Assembly (NCBI GenBank): GCA_018820315.1
Contig: JAHJOQ010000155.1
Location: 1-50,778 of the forward strand
DNA: 50,778 nucleotides
Origin: Candidatus Zixiibacteriota bacterium
GTDB lineage: Bacteria > Zixibacteria > MSB-5A5 > JAABVY01 > JAHJOQ01
Reading direction: 5' to 3'
The stretch's first letter is position 1. Each line of letters opens with the position of its first letter. The notes beneath the pieces are model-generated. The model saw only the letters and a program-made list of their open reading frames with translations. It had not been told where the DNA came from and made no database searches. Shown here piece by piece: positions 17,995 to 26,162 of the stretch. Made by a program: the position numbers and the translations under genes.

Positions 17995-18573
17995 ATGGAA
18001 AATATCTTCAAGAAAAGACGAATCAAACAGAATACGAAGAAGCTCATAGAGCTAATTCTGTATATTTCTCAGTCCTGCGAGAGTTCAAGGCTATTCGGTC
18101 TCACGAAGTTGAACAAAATGCTATTTGCAATCGACTTCGATACGCTTGATGAATTAGGCAGTCCCATAACGGGGGCAAGATACAAGAAAGAAGATCACGG
18201 CCCAGTCGCATATCCACTCATGCCTATACTCAAGAAACTTCAGGAATCTGGTGATCTGGAGGTCAGGGAAGAAAAGGTTAGCGGTAAGTGGCAGTTTAGA
18301 CCAGTAGCCTTGCGGTCAGCTGATATGAGCTTGTTCACGGACGCTGAGATTGAGCAAATAAACAAATGGGTGAATAGGATGAAAGGGCTTACAGCCGTTA
18401 GCTTGAGTCGGTGGTCGCACAAACTGTCATTGTGGGAAATGGCCGATGATGAAGATTTTATACCTTATGAGCGGATATACTGGAAAATGGACCAGAGCCA
18501 TCCGATAGATGAACACGATCAATCGGCAGTGGAAGAAATCAATCAATTGCGCAGAGAGGGGCTACTCGACTAA
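17995..18573 (+). CDS. Panacea-domain (SocA-like, DUF4065) protein
   Basis: From ATG 17995 the product is 192 residues; an in-frame GTG at 17911 would add 28 basic residues. The family signature is clear: LIELILYISQSC, then FGLTKLNKMLFAIDFDTLDE, then GSPITGARYKKEDHGPVAYP and LKKLQESGDL. Panacea domains act as antitoxin or chaperone-like partners in many toxin-antitoxin pairs, and SocA of Caulobacter is an adaptor for ClpXP degradation of the toxin SocB. Here no toxin follows on the same strand. The next gene is convergent and overlaps by 4 bases. The region is AT-richer than the operon before it and looks acquired. Confidence 0.8.
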   Translation: MENIFKKRRIKQNTKKLIELILYISQSCESSRLFGLTKLNKMLFAIDFDTLDELGSPITGARYKKEDHGPVAYPLMPILKKLQESGDLEVREEKVSGKWQFRPVALRSADMSLFTDAEIEQINKWVNRMKGLTAVSLSRWSHKLSLWEMADDEDFIPYERIYWKMDQSHPIDEHDQSAVEEINQLRREGLLD

Positions 18574-18893
18574 CGTTTGCGCTTGACTTTCTTAATGTTA
18601 AGTAGTCGCACAATCTCCCCGACTTCGTCATTACTGACTTCAAAGTAGATTCGCAACTCACTAAGGCAATCGCGTGTGTATGGTCTATAGCAGTACACAG
18701 TAACGCCATTGATGTCGGTGGAGGCAGACGGACATCGATGAGCATATTCTGCTAAGTTGCTTTCAACGCTATTCATAATTCCCCTAAACTCATCCTCGCT
18801 GACTTCCGCGAGATGTTCTGCACAGATTTGCGTTGCCCGTCTTTCATAGTTGCCTGTCCGCAGAACAGACCGAAGTTGTTTATTCAGTCCCAT
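18570..18893 (-). CDS. Small unknown protein convergent with the Panacea gene
   Basis: The 107-residue protein starts MGLNKQLRSVLRTGNYERRA. It contains an acidic helical stretch (HLAEVSEDEFRGIMNSVESN), a middle with several Tyr and Cys (GVTVYCYRPYTRDCLSEL), then LRIYFEVSNDEVGEIVRLLN and a basic end (KKVKRKR). I do not recognise a family. The strand-helix pattern at the end vaguely recalls RelE/HigB-type toxins, but no catalytic residues can be assigned. Its 3' end overlaps the Panacea gene by 4 bases on the other strand. The start region is preceded by a possible 71-residue frame (18884-19099). Confidence 0.5.
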   Translation of the reverse strand: MGLNKQLRSVLRTGNYERRATQICAEHLAEVSEDEFRGIMNSVESNLAEYAHRCPSASTDINGVTVYCYRPYTRDCLSELRIYFEVSNDEVGEIVRLLNIKKVKRKR

Positions 18894-19099
18894 TTGAATC
18901 CAATATACGATAGAGTGTTCAATGTCATCAATGTATTATACATTATTTTCTTCCGTTTTTTTAAGAGTCTGACAATATCCTCAAGATTCCACAGCTTAGC
19001 AGTAACACGTCTTCTTTCTTCGTCTTGGCATCGCGCTTTGTCAAGCAAGACAGCACGAGCGGGCAAGAAGAATGCAGATTCCTCTTGCTTTTTGACCAT
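18884..19099 (-). CDS. Possible 71-residue basic ORF upstream of the convergent small gene
   Basis: The frame MVKKQEESAFFLPARAVLLD continues with a charged helix (KARCQDEERRR) and LEDIVRLLKKRKK, ending 10 bases inside the next gene's start. There is no ribosome-binding site before its ATG, and the start lies just 3' of a tRNA-like gene. It may be the remnant of a larger gene. The rest of 18894-19117 holds nothing else I can support. Confidence 0.25.
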   Translation of the reverse strand: MVKKQEESAFFLPARAVLLDKARCQDEERRRVTAKLWNLEDIVRLLKKRKKIMYNTLMTLNTLSYIGFKWD

Positions 19100-19117
19100 A
19101 TTTGTCGATCTTAAAGA

Positions 19118-19188
19118 AGCCGGGGCCGGGAGTTGAACCCGAGTCGCTTCCTGTCAAGAGAAGTATTAGACCGCTTAACTACCCCGGC
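19118..19188 (-). tRNA. tRNA-like gene, unusual (loop anticodon TGA)
   Basis: The minus strand folds into a cloverleaf: acceptor GCCGGGG/CCCCGGC, D arm GTTA-AGCGGTC-TAAT, anticodon arm CTTCT-CTTGACA-GGAAG, T arm TCGGG-TTCAACT-CCCGG. The middle of the anticodon loop is TGA, which would decode Ser UCA. Three things argue against a normal tRNA-Ser: no long variable arm (only about 4 bases), a C at position 37, and a T discriminator. It has no encoded CCA. At 71 bases it could be a decayed or mobile-element tRNA, or a specialised one. Confidence 0.55.
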
Positions 19189-19193
19189 ATATA

Positions 19194-19263
19194 TGGAGAG
19201 TGACGGACTTGAACCGTCAGCATCGGGTCCAAACCCCAATGCAGTACACCCCGTACACTCCCC
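19194..19263 (-). tRNA. tRNA-Gln-like gene (anticodon TTG) with short D arm
   Basis: The acceptor GGGGAGT pairs with ACTCTCC (one G-T pair). The T arm GACGG-TTCAAGT-CCGTC is perfect. The anticodon arm is TTGGG-GTTTGGA-CCCGA, which gives anticodon TTG (Gln, CAA), and the stem can extend to eight pairs. The D arm is reduced to about TAC-GGGGT-GTA. It has 70 bases and no encoded CCA. It lies 5 bases upstream of the other tRNA-like gene, so the two form one transcript. Confidence 0.6.
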
Positions 19264-19417
19264 TCTTATCTGGCTCTGGCAAGCGCGTACGGCCTGCCAG
19301 AGCTTTCTATAATGCCTATACACCACAAGGCTTGATTTTCCTGTGGGATTCGAGTAATGGTGGCGGGCGTGCCAATGTAGAAGGCAGTGCTTCCGCAAGA
19401 AAGGAACTTGACAAGAG

Positions 19418-19446
19418 TTCAACAGTATTATATATAGACAAACGGA
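19418..19446 (+). promoter_or_regulatory. Near-consensus sigma-70-type promoter pointing into the convergent gene
   Basis: TTGACA (19418-19423) and TATATA (19441-19446) are separated by exactly 17 bases. It faces the 3' end of the minus-strand gene at 19516-19908, and no plus-strand gene is visible downstream before 20454. It could drive an antisense or small RNA, or be chance in an AT-rich spacer. The 19264-19417 stretch also has a 9-bp inverted repeat (GCTCTGGCA 19273-19281, TGCCAGAGC 19295-19303) but no gene. Confidence 0.4.
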
Positions 19447-19488
19447 AACCGCCTTTCATTTGGATTGGGAGAAGGTTTTTGAGATTTG

Positions 19489-19514
19489 AGCGGGACGCGC
19501 CAACGTTCCGCTCT
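19489..19514 (-). terminator. Hairpin after the winged-helix-like gene
   Basis: GAGCGGAAC and GTCCCGCTC on the minus strand form a 9-base stem with one mismatch, starting directly after the stop codon at 19516. The bases after it are AAATCTCAAAAACC rather than a T-run, so terminator strength is doubtful. Confidence 0.4.
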
Positions 19515-19515
19515 T

Positions 19516-19908
19516 CTACTTCTGTTCATCATTCTTTCTCAACAATCTCCAGCGAGAGTATCTTGCTTCACCCGTCTGCTCAAAGATAACGTTCTTTCCG
19601 TTATTCAATTCTCTCCGCAACTTGACAGACTTGAGTTCGATTCCATATTTGCTTTTCAACAAATCTCTGATTTCACCATTACTCATCCATCTGCTTTCTT
19701 GGTCAAGTAAGGTAGCGATTTTGTCTCTAAGCCCGTTCTGCGTGCGCGGGGCTTCGCTGGACGGCGTGAACGATATCTCCTGTTGTCCTTGTGCTGCCAT
19801 TGCCTTTCTGATCTTTTGGAGAAGTCTCTGATAATGCTCGTATTTTGCGTTCACAAATGTCAGAAAGTCCTCCAAGTCAGCAGCACTTAGTTCATTCAGA
19901 TTCGACAT
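19516..19908 (-). CDS. Small protein with coiled-coil start and winged-helix-like end
   Basis: The 130-residue protein begins MSNLNELSAADLEDFLTFVN at ATG 19908, preceded by a perfect AAGGAGGTGAT ribosome-binding site. The first 45 residues look helical (KYEHYQRLLQKIRKAMAAQG). A linker (SSEAPRTQ) leads to a winged-helix-like part: LRDKIATLLDQES, then SNGEIRDLLKSKYGIELKSV, then KLRRELNNGKNVIFEQTG and ARYSRWRLL. The pattern, with a start helix, a recognition-like helix and a terminal hairpin, recalls HTH domains that read DNA or RNA ends. No exact family is known to me. A hairpin follows the gene. Confidence 0.65.
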   Translation of the reverse strand: MSNLNELSAADLEDFLTFVNAKYEHYQRLLQKIRKAMAAQGQQEISFTPSSEAPRTQNGLRDKIATLLDQESRWMSNGEIRDLLKSKYGIELKSVKLRRELNNGKNVIFEQTGEARYSRWRLLRKNDEQK

Positions 19909-20089
19909 TCTATCACCTCCTTCGTTTGATAGTATATACAACCAGTATGTCCATTGTGTTCCATTGATTCGCCATCTTATCAACTTTCTATCGAACAAAG
20001 TATCGATAGCGAATATGATAGTCAAGAACTATTTTGAGATAATTTGAGTCGATAATGGAGTATGATAGACGATGATTGTAGCGTGATGA

Positions 20090-20281
20090 TTATTCGTCTT
20101 TATGCCACCGCGCGTTAGCGGCTTTTCGTGCGGCTTCTGACCGCTCTTTCTTGGTCAGTTTCTTGGCTCTGGCTTTCCCGCCCTTTAACCCGCCGAGTCT
20201 GCCAAGTGCTACGGCTGCGGGATTCTTTGTAGGATCGACTGGAGGGGATTCAGGTTCTTGTGTGTGGGCGTCGTTCGACAA
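20090..20281 (-). CDS. Small basic Lys/Ala/Arg-rich protein
   Basis: The 63-residue protein has an acidic, Pro-rich start (EPESPPVDPTKNP) and a basic body (AAVALGRLGGLKGGKARAKK, then ERSEAARKAANARWHKD). The G-R-L-G-G-x-K-G-G-x-A-R-A pattern followed by RxxAARKAAxARW is a recurrent small-protein family found across many phyla and probably binds nucleic acid. The only in-frame start is TTG 20281, without a clear ribosome-binding site, so the exact start is uncertain. The 20282-20453 spacer before the next gene holds no gene I can see. Confidence 0.6.
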   Translation of the reverse strand: MSNDAHTQEPESPPVDPTKNPAAVALGRLGGLKGGKARAKKLTKKERSEAARKAANARWHKDE

Positions 20282-20453
20282 TATGCGATCATATTAGTCT
20301 AATGGTACATCCGCTCCGCTGCACGCACTTTTGGGATTCAATCCCTGCGGGCTGTCGATAATTTGCCGTACATCCCAAACCCCGTTATCGGCTTTTGCCT
20401 TGACATCTGCCTAAAAATTCGTTTATCGATAACAAAACTCCGGGAGGTCATGT

Positions 20454-21608
20454 ATGAGAGACTATTACTACGATTTCAGGGATATATTCAAAGCTCCCCG
20501 CATAGCGCTCCATGGTAAGAATATCTATCTGCAGATGAAGAATCTGCTGGTTGGCTATATCGGCTATGGCATCATAGCGTATGTTGCGCTGTTCGTCGAT
20601 GGCGTCGATCTCGGATTTGCCTGGGATGTTCACTCGTTTTTTCCGGTAGGAACGCTTGGATTGGTGTCGCTTCCGGGGAAACTGATCTGGATTGCAGGTC
20701 TCCTGTGGTTCGCAGTGTGCCTTCTGCGCGGTAATCTGGCTGTGTCCAGGACTGCCTACGAAGAAATCCGAGGAAACCTGTTCTACTCCGTCACCGAAGC
20801 CAAGTCGTTTATAAAGCAGAAGAAGGGTGTCCTCTATAAGTCGTATCTGGGTGTCATTGGATTCATCGTATTCATGATCATACTCGGCCTTATCGCCGGC
20901 TTGATAGGCAAGATACCCTACGCAGGCGAGATCAGCTACGGGCTTTTCTATGCATTCCCGTATTTTATACTATCGCTCTTCACCGTGCTGATTCTCTTTC
21001 TCTTCACGACATTCGCACTAACCGGCCCGGCTGTGTTGGGCGTCAAAGGTGAGGATACGCTGACTGCGCTTTTCGATGGTTTCTCGATGGTGACATCGCG
21101 GCCGTTGCGTTGGAGCATATTGACCGGAGCATCGCTTGTCATCGCTAAAGTTTGCTCATTCGTGCTATTCTATTTCTCATACCGCGCGTTTCAGTTCACG
21201 AATGCTACTACTAGTGTGTTCATGGGAGATAAGGGGAAACTGATATTCGAATCCGCTTTCGACAAACTGCCGGTCAGTTCACCCGTGATCAAATTCCTGA
21301 GCTATCTCTATCCCGGCAGCGATTTCGGAATCAATCTGTATCTTCTCGGAGCGTTCAATCAGGCGACCACAACCTTTGCTATCGCGAGCTATCTGATCGT
21401 GATCGGTGTCAGCCTGGTGTTTGCGTTCATAATTGCGTATTTCATCAACACAATCGTCGTGGGGCAGGTGATAGCGTTCGTCAATATCCGCCGCCAGACG
21501 CATGATGAATGTCTCGCCGAGCTACCGGAAGACGAACTCTGGGACGATTTCTCGATCGAGGAGAAGACAGAAGACACCGCCGGAGAAGAAGCTAAGACTG
21601 TAGGTTAA
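20454..21608 (+). CDS. Polytopic membrane protein of unknown function
   Basis: The 384-residue protein starts at ATG 20454 after GGGAGGT. It has about seven or eight hydrophobic segments: around residues 33-47, 70-95, 135-160, 170-205, 225-250 and two near 290-345. It ends with an acidic tail (ELPEDELWDDFSIEEKTEDT). An amphipathic N-terminus (FRDIFKAPRIALHGKNIYLQ) precedes the first helix. I recognise no transporter or enzyme motif; the layout resembles uncharacterised membrane proteins of FCB-group genomes. It stands alone on the plus strand between an accessory island and the phosphate operon. Confidence 0.75.
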   Translation: MRDYYYDFRDIFKAPRIALHGKNIYLQMKNLLVGYIGYGIIAYVALFVDGVDLGFAWDVHSFFPVGTLGLVSLPGKLIWIAGLLWFAVCLLRGNLAVSRTAYEEIRGNLFYSVTEAKSFIKQKKGVLYKSYLGVIGFIVFMIILGLIAGLIGKIPYAGEISYGLFYAFPYFILSLFTVLILFLFTTFALTGPAVLGVKGEDTLTALFDGFSMVTSRPLRWSILTGASLVIAKVCSFVLFYFSYRAFQFTNATTSVFMGDKGKLIFESAFDKLPVSSPVIKFLSYLYPGSDFGINLYLLGAFNQATTTFAIASYLIVIGVSLVFAFIIAYFINTIVVGQVIAFVNIRRQTHDECLAELPEDELWDDFSIEEKTEDTAGEEAKTVG

Positions 21609-21664
21609 AACCCCCTGAGCGACGCGCGTGGCGCGAAGCGTGGTTTTGACGCTCTGCTGCAGAT

Positions 21665-21687
21665 GTCGAATCCGCAAGGGATTCGAC
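21665..21687. repeat. Short inverted repeat in the spacer
   Basis: GTCGAATCC (21665-21673) pairs perfectly with GGATTCGAC (21679-21687) around the loop GCAAG. It lies between the convergent membrane protein and phoU genes. It may be a terminator for either, or a REP-type element: the flanking GCGCGTGGCGCGAAGCGTGG at 21623-21642 is also repeat-like. Confidence 0.45.
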
Positions 21688-21724
21688 CTACAATCCTGAA
21701 TGAATGCCGAATTAGGTTATTGCG

Positions 21725-22387
21725 CTAGAACTGCGCTATCTGGTGGCGGACTATCTCGCCCGATATCATGTAAATCACATCTTCGGCGATGTTCGTGGTG
21801 TGGTCGGCGATACGTTCGAGATACCGGGATACTGACAGCAATCTTATCAAACACTCAGCATCGTCGGGATGCTTCCTGATCTCATCCTGAACCTGCCGAA
21901 ACATGGCTCGATTCATGTCATCAACTTCGTCGTCGGCCTCGAGCACGCTCCGGGCGATATCAGCATCCATGCTGACGAGTGAATCAATGCTCATTCGCAG
22001 CATATTCAACACTTTTTTCGACATCTGCGGAAAGTCGAAGAGTGTCTCGGTTGTTCTCTGACTGCAAAGAAAGTCTGCGCTTTGCGCGATATTGACCGAG
22101 AAATCGCCGATCCGTTCGAGATCGCTGTTCATCTTCAGAACTGCGACAATGAATCTCAGATCAACCGCTACCGGCTGGTACAGCGCGAGGATCTTTAGGC
22201 AGTCTTCCTCGACTTCCACTTCCATGCGATCGATTTCGATGTCGCCGTCGATGACTTTCCTCGCCAGTTCCTGATTTCTCTCGGAAACCGCCTTGACAGA
22301 ATTGTACACGCTCTCTTCGACGAGTGTACTTATGAACGTGACTTTCTTCTTCAGCGCTTCTATTTCCTTCTGCAACAAAATTACCAT
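21725..22387 (-). CDS. phoU: Phosphate transport regulator PhoU
   Basis: The 220-residue helical protein starts at ATG 22387 after GGAGAG. It has the duplicated PhoU three-helix repeat. Each half holds an E/DxxxD metal cluster: DGDIEIDRMEVEVEEDCLKI in the first and EADDEVDDMNRAMFRQVQDE in the second. The motifs VAVDLRFIVAVLKMNSDLER and RIADHTTNIAEDVIYMISGE are typical. PhoU links the Pst transporter to PhoR and keeps the Pho response off when phosphate is plentiful. It is the last gene of pstSCAB-phoU, 17 bases after pstB. Confidence 0.94.
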   Translation of the reverse strand: MVILLQKEIEALKKKVTFISTLVEESVYNSVKAVSERNQELARKVIDGDIEIDRMEVEVEEDCLKILALYQPVAVDLRFIVAVLKMNSDLERIGDFSVNIAQSADFLCSQRTTETLFDFPQMSKKVLNMLRMSIDSLVSMDADIARSVLEADDEVDDMNRAMFRQVQDEIRKHPDDAECLIRLLSVSRYLERIADHTTNIAEDVIYMISGEIVRHQIAQF

Positions 22388-22404
22388 CTGCTACTCTCCG
22401 ATAA

Positions 22405-23232
22405 TTATCCGAATCGCCCTGTGATATAATCTTCGGTCTGCTTTTTCGACGGCTTAGTGAATATCATCTTAGTCGGGCCGAATTCAACAAGAACTCCCTG
22501 ATAGAAGAACCCGGTATAATCTGAAATTCTCGCAGCCTGCTGCATATTGTGGGTCACGATGACGATTGTGTATTTCTTCTTTAGTTCTCGAATCAGTTCC
22601 TCGATTTTAGACGTCGAAATCGGATCGAGGGCCGATGCCGGTTCATCCATCAGTACTACTTCCGGCCTGACCGCCAGCGCCCGCGCGATGCACAGCCTCT
22701 GTTGTTGCCCGCCAGAGAGCATGTTCGCGCTGACATCGAGCTTGTCTTTCACCTCATCCCACAAAAAGGCAGACTGCAAGGCGGCCTCGACAGCATCTTC
22801 GACAATGTCCTTGTCGGTTACGCCATTTACACGCAGGCCGTAGGCTACGTTAGCAAAAATAGACTTAGGGAATGGATTCGATCGCTGGAAGACCATCCCG
22901 ACGCGGGTTCGCACAGTCGAAACATCTTTAATGTCATGATATATATCCAGATCATCGAGAAGTATCTTTCCCGACATCTTAGTGCCGGGGATCGTCTCGT
23001 TCATGCGGTTGAGTGTTCGCAGGAAAGTCGATTTGCCGCATCCCGACGGTCCAATCAGCGCGGTAACCTGATGTTCCCTGATATCGGTGTTTATGTCAAA
23101 GAGCACCTGGTTCGACCCATACGAGAAATTGACATTGCGGGTCTTCATCTTGTTGCCGGTTCCTACCAGCTTCCCGTCCTGATTCACCTGGAACATCGCT
23201 CTGGTCGGGCTATTCGCTGTATCATCCTGCAT
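22405..23232 (-). CDS. pstB: Phosphate ABC transporter ATP-binding protein PstB
   Basis: The 275-residue ABC ATPase has Walker A ([10 protein letters not shown]), Q-loop ([15 protein letters not shown]), signature ([15 protein letters not shown]), Walker B ([14 protein letters not shown]) and the H-loop ([10 protein letters not shown]). QRSNPFP is the PstB-specific Q-loop. An N-terminal extension of about 28 residues ([13 protein letters not shown]...) precedes the usual start near [11 protein letters not shown]. The gene overlaps the end of pstA by 11 bases, so it is translationally coupled. It energises high-affinity phosphate uptake. Confidence 0.95.
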   Translation of the reverse strand: MQDDTANSPTRAMFQVNQDGKLVGTGNKMKTRNVNFSYGSNQVLFDINTDIREHQVTALIGPSGCGKSTFLRTLNRMNETIPGTKMSGKILLDDLDIYHDIKDVSTVRTRVGMVFQRSNPFPKSIFANVAYGLRVNGVTDKDIVEDAVEAALQSAFLWDEVKDKLDVSANMLSGGQQQRLCIARALAVRPEVVLMDEPASALDPISTSKIEELIRELKKKYTIVIVTHNMQQAARISDYTGFFYQGVLVEFGPTKMIFTKPSKKQTEDYITGRFG

Positions 23233-24190
23233 GTGAACGTGCCCTTCTCATTTTCGACCTTATAACAATCGCAATGATGTTGAGGAGAAATGTCAGAACA
23301 AGAAGCACCAGCACCGTGCCGTACAGGATCGGTTTAGTCGCTTCAACATCAGGTGATTGCGTCGCCATAACATATATATGATAACCAAGTTCCATGAATT
23401 GGTCATTCAATTTCGATGGAAGATACGGTAAATAGTACGCAGCGCCTGTGAACATGATCGGCGCAACTTCGCCTGCACCTCGGCTAACAGCGAGTATTCC
23501 GCCGGTGAGTATTCCCGGCAACGCCTGAGGAATAATCACTCTGACAATGGTCTGCAGCTTAGTCGCCCCAAGAGCATAGCTTGCATCTTTCAGCTCGGCA
23601 GGAATTGTGCGCAGGGCCTCCTCGGTCGCAATGATCACCACCGGGAGAGTCAGCAGCGAGAGAGTCATCGCAGCCCAAATGATCGCAGGCTGTCCCCAGA
23701 CTGGCCGTCCACTGTCGAAGAAGACCGAATCAATGCCCGATCCTACGAAGCCGATGAAGAATCCGAGTCCGAATAACCCGAACACTATCGACGGTACACC
23801 TGCAAGGTTTGCAATCGCTATTCGAATCAGTCGTGTGATTTTGGAGTCAGGTCTGGTATATTCCTGCAGGTAAATCGCGGTCAGCACTCCTATCGGCACT
23901 ACGGCGATGACCATCAGAATCACCAAAGCAACAGTCCCGAATACTGCAGGGAATATTCCACCCGCCTCCATCCCATTCTCAGGAGGGCTTGTCAGGAAAT
24001 CCCAGCTGATAGTGCTGGCACCATGATATATAACGTTACCGATAATCACTGCCAGCATCGCAATTATTATGATAACTGCGAGAAGAGTCAGACCCTTGGA
24101 CACTGTACCCGAACTGCGTGTGAGAAAGCTTGTAGGCTGTACCTCGTAATCAACAGGCGGGGGGGTGTCAGCGATTCTCGGTTCAATCAT
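23222..24190 (-). CDS. pstA: Phosphate ABC transporter permease PstA
   Basis: The 322-residue membrane protein has six helices. Motifs are [40 protein letters not shown], the EAA loop [20 protein letters not shown] and [18 protein letters not shown]. It pairs with PstC to form the channel. Its start overlaps the pstC stop by 4 bases and its end overlaps pstB. Confidence 0.94.
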   Translation of the reverse strand: MIEPRIADTPPPVDYEVQPTSFLTRSSGTVSKGLTLLAVIIIIAMLAVIIGNVIYHGASTISWDFLTSPPENGMEAGGIFPAVFGTVALVILMVIAVVPIGVLTAIYLQEYTRPDSKITRLIRIAIANLAGVPSIVFGLFGLGFFIGFVGSGIDSVFFDSGRPVWGQPAIIWAAMTLSLLTLPVVIIATEEALRTIPAELKDASYALGATKLQTIVRVIIPQALPGILTGGILAVSRGAGEVAPIMFTGAAYYLPYLPSKLNDQFMELGYHIYVMATQSPDVEATKPILYGTVLVLLVLTFLLNIIAIVIRSKMRRARSHAG

Positions 24191-25146
24191 GACGACCTGC
24201 CCTGCAGCTTCAGCTTCAGCCGAGACAGAAGCAGGTCACCACCAAGATTTATGGCAAATGTGAAAACAAACAGCAGCGATCCTATAAAGAACAGCACATT
24301 ATAGTGAGCTGATCCGAAGACGACTTCTGCCAGTTCTGCGGCAATTGTAGCTGAAAACGTCCTGATCGAATCGGTGAAACTGGTCGAGATCACAGCCGCG
24401 TTCCCAGAAGCCATCAACACTATCATCGTCTCGCCGATAGCTCTTCCGAATCCGAGTACAACCCCTGCTGAGATGCCGGGAAGGGCAGCAGGGAGGACCA
24501 TTGTGAGTGATACCTGCCATGGATTGGCCCCGAGTGCCAGCGCTCCGTTTCTCAATGGCATCGGGACAGCCGACAATGCATCTTCAGCGACAGTGAATAT
24601 GATCGGAATCACCGCAAGTCCCAGAGCTATGCCGGCAGTGAGAGCATTTAGCCGAAAAGTCAGCCCAAGGGCTTCCTGAATTACTGTGGCAAGCACAATG
24701 AGCGCAAAAAATCCCAACACCACAGATGGAATCCCTGCGAGCAATTCGATTATTGGCTTGATTATCTCGCGGAATCTGCTCGACGCAAATTCAGAAGTGT
24801 ATATCGCGGCAGCAACGGCAAGTGGGACCGCGAAGAGCATCGCAACGATAGCAGCTTTGAGTGTTCCAAGAGCGAGCGGCAGCAACGAGTACTTCGGAAC
24901 CTCGGAATTGGGCTGCCACGACCATTTCGGAGGCTTGTCCTTGTAATATTGCTGCTGGAATGTCATCTTATCGATGCTTGCCTCTTGCTGAACCTCCGGA
25001 TCCGTGAAAATTGGGATTGATTCTTTGAAAATGAATACAAAGATCAGAAGAACCACAATCAGAGCAGAGAGGGCGCTGAGAAAGATTATCTTCTCACCCA
25101 GAAACTCCCTGATCTTCGATTTCGGCTTGAATTCGAAGTGGGACAC
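24187..25146 (-). CDS. pstC: Phosphate ABC transporter permease PstC
   Basis: The product has 319 residues from GTG 25146, which has GAGGT about 7 bases upstream. The in-frame extension to 25203 has no better start. Motifs are SLLPLALGTLKAAIVAMLFA, ELLAGIPSVVLGFFALIVLA, the EAA loop EDALSAVPMPLRNGALALGA, and GFGRAIGETMIVLMASGNAA. It forms the phosphate channel with PstA and receives substrate from PstS, encoded about 60 bases upstream. Confidence 0.93.
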   Translation of the reverse strand: MSHFEFKPKSKIREFLGEKIIFLSALSALIVVLLIFVFIFKESIPIFTDPEVQQEASIDKMTFQQQYYKDKPPKWSWQPNSEVPKYSLLPLALGTLKAAIVAMLFAVPLAVAAAIYTSEFASSRFREIIKPIIELLAGIPSVVLGFFALIVLATVIQEALGLTFRLNALTAGIALGLAVIPIIFTVAEDALSAVPMPLRNGALALGANPWQVSLTMVLPAALPGISAGVVLGFGRAIGETMIVLMASGNAAVISTSFTDSIRTFSATIAAELAEVVFGSAHYNVLFFIGSLLFVFTFAINLGGDLLLSRLKLKLQGRSS

Positions 25147-25208
25147 GATTACCTCAGCAAGAGAGGACGGGCACCGTGATGGACAACGCCCGATACTCTT
25201 CAAGAATT

Positions 25209-26063
25209 CTACTCAACCATGTTCGCTTCAGCGAGTTCTTTCGACAGAGGAACATAACCGATGTCCTCGGCGATTTTCTGGCCGGCAGGAGAGAGTGCCC
25301 AGTTGACGAGCTTCTTCAATTCGCCAGCCGGCTTCCCGTTGAAAAACCAGTACAGTTCTCTGGAGATCGGATACGATCCATCCGTAACATTTACGATTGT
25401 AGGTTCTACAGCCGGCGACTTCTCGTCTTTCTTCACATTGGCGTATTTGACTCCCTTGGCCCAGGCGATTCCGCCGTAGCCGATGCCGTTCTTGTCTCTG
25501 GAGACTGCATTGACAACTGCTGCCGTTCCGGGAAGGGTCTGTGTCTCGTCAGCATAGTCTTCTTCCTTTAGCACATGTTCTTTGAAGAAGGCATAGGTGC
25601 CGGAGTTGTTTTCGCGGCTGTAGAGAATGATCCTGGCATCAGGACCACCGACAGCTTTCCAGTTTGTGACAACACCGGTATAGATATCTTTCAATTGAGC
25701 CAGCGTGAACTGCTTCACCGGGTTCTCTTCATTTAGATAAACAGCGATACCGTCGAGAGCGACAGAAATGCGATATGGCTCAATATTGGCCTTCTCCGCC
25801 AGCGTGTACTCTTTTTCTTTCATATCGCGCGAAGCTTCGCATATGTCAGTCGTACCGTTGAGAAGCGCTGCGATCCCCGTGCCTGAACCGCCGCCTGACA
25901 CCTGAATTACCGAACCTTTGTTCAGTTTCATGTATTCTTCGGCCCATCTCTGGCCCAGCCGAACCAGCGTGTCAGAACCTTTGATGGTGATTGTGTTGCC
26001 GGCTATCACTAGTCCGAACAACAGGGCCGATGTCACTGTCATAATTACCAGATTCTTCATCAT
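25209..26063 (-). CDS. pstS: Periplasmic phosphate-binding protein PstS
   Basis: The product has 284 residues from ATG 26063; GGAGG lies 8 bases upstream. ATG 26069 is too close to that site. The signal peptide (NLVIMTVTSALLFGLVIAG) is followed by the phosphate-binding motifs: IKGSDTLVRLGQRWAEEYM, VSGGGSGTGIAALLNGTTDI, LYSRENNSGTYAFFKEHVL and KNGIGYGGIAWA. It captures phosphate for PstCA. Four 11-bp-spaced repeats lie upstream (26120-26158), so it is probably induced by PhoB under phosphate limitation. Confidence 0.94.
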   Translation of the reverse strand: MMKNLVIMTVTSALLFGLVIAGNTITIKGSDTLVRLGQRWAEEYMKLNKGSVIQVSGGGSGTGIAALLNGTTDICEASRDMKEKEYTLAEKANIEPYRISVALDGIAVYLNEENPVKQFTLAQLKDIYTGVVTNWKAVGGPDARIILYSRENNSGTYAFFKEHVLKEEDYADETQTLPGTAAVVNAVSRDKNGIGYGGIAWAKGVKYANVKKDEKSPAVEPTIVNVTDGSYPISRELYWFFNGKPAGELKKLVNWALSPAGQKIAEDIGYVPLSKELAEANMVE

Positions 26064-26119
26064 TACCATTTCCTCCGCTTTATTTACTATATCCTTGCTT
26101 GAGAACTAGCACTCTTATT

Positions 26120-26158
26120 GTTAGGTCTTAGTTAGGATGTAGCTAAATCTATGCTACA
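26120..26158 (-). promoter_or_regulatory. Tandem PhoB boxes upstream of pstS
   Basis: On the plus strand GTTAGG (26120), GTTAGG (26131), GCTAAA (26142) and GCTACA (26153) recur at exactly 11-base intervals, about 60-95 bases before the pstS start. Read in the direction of pstS they are YYTAAC-type half-sites. OmpR/PhoB regulators bind such 11-bp-phased direct repeats. The same motif precedes the porin and phoB. Confidence 0.72.
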
Positions 26159-26162
26159 TTCC

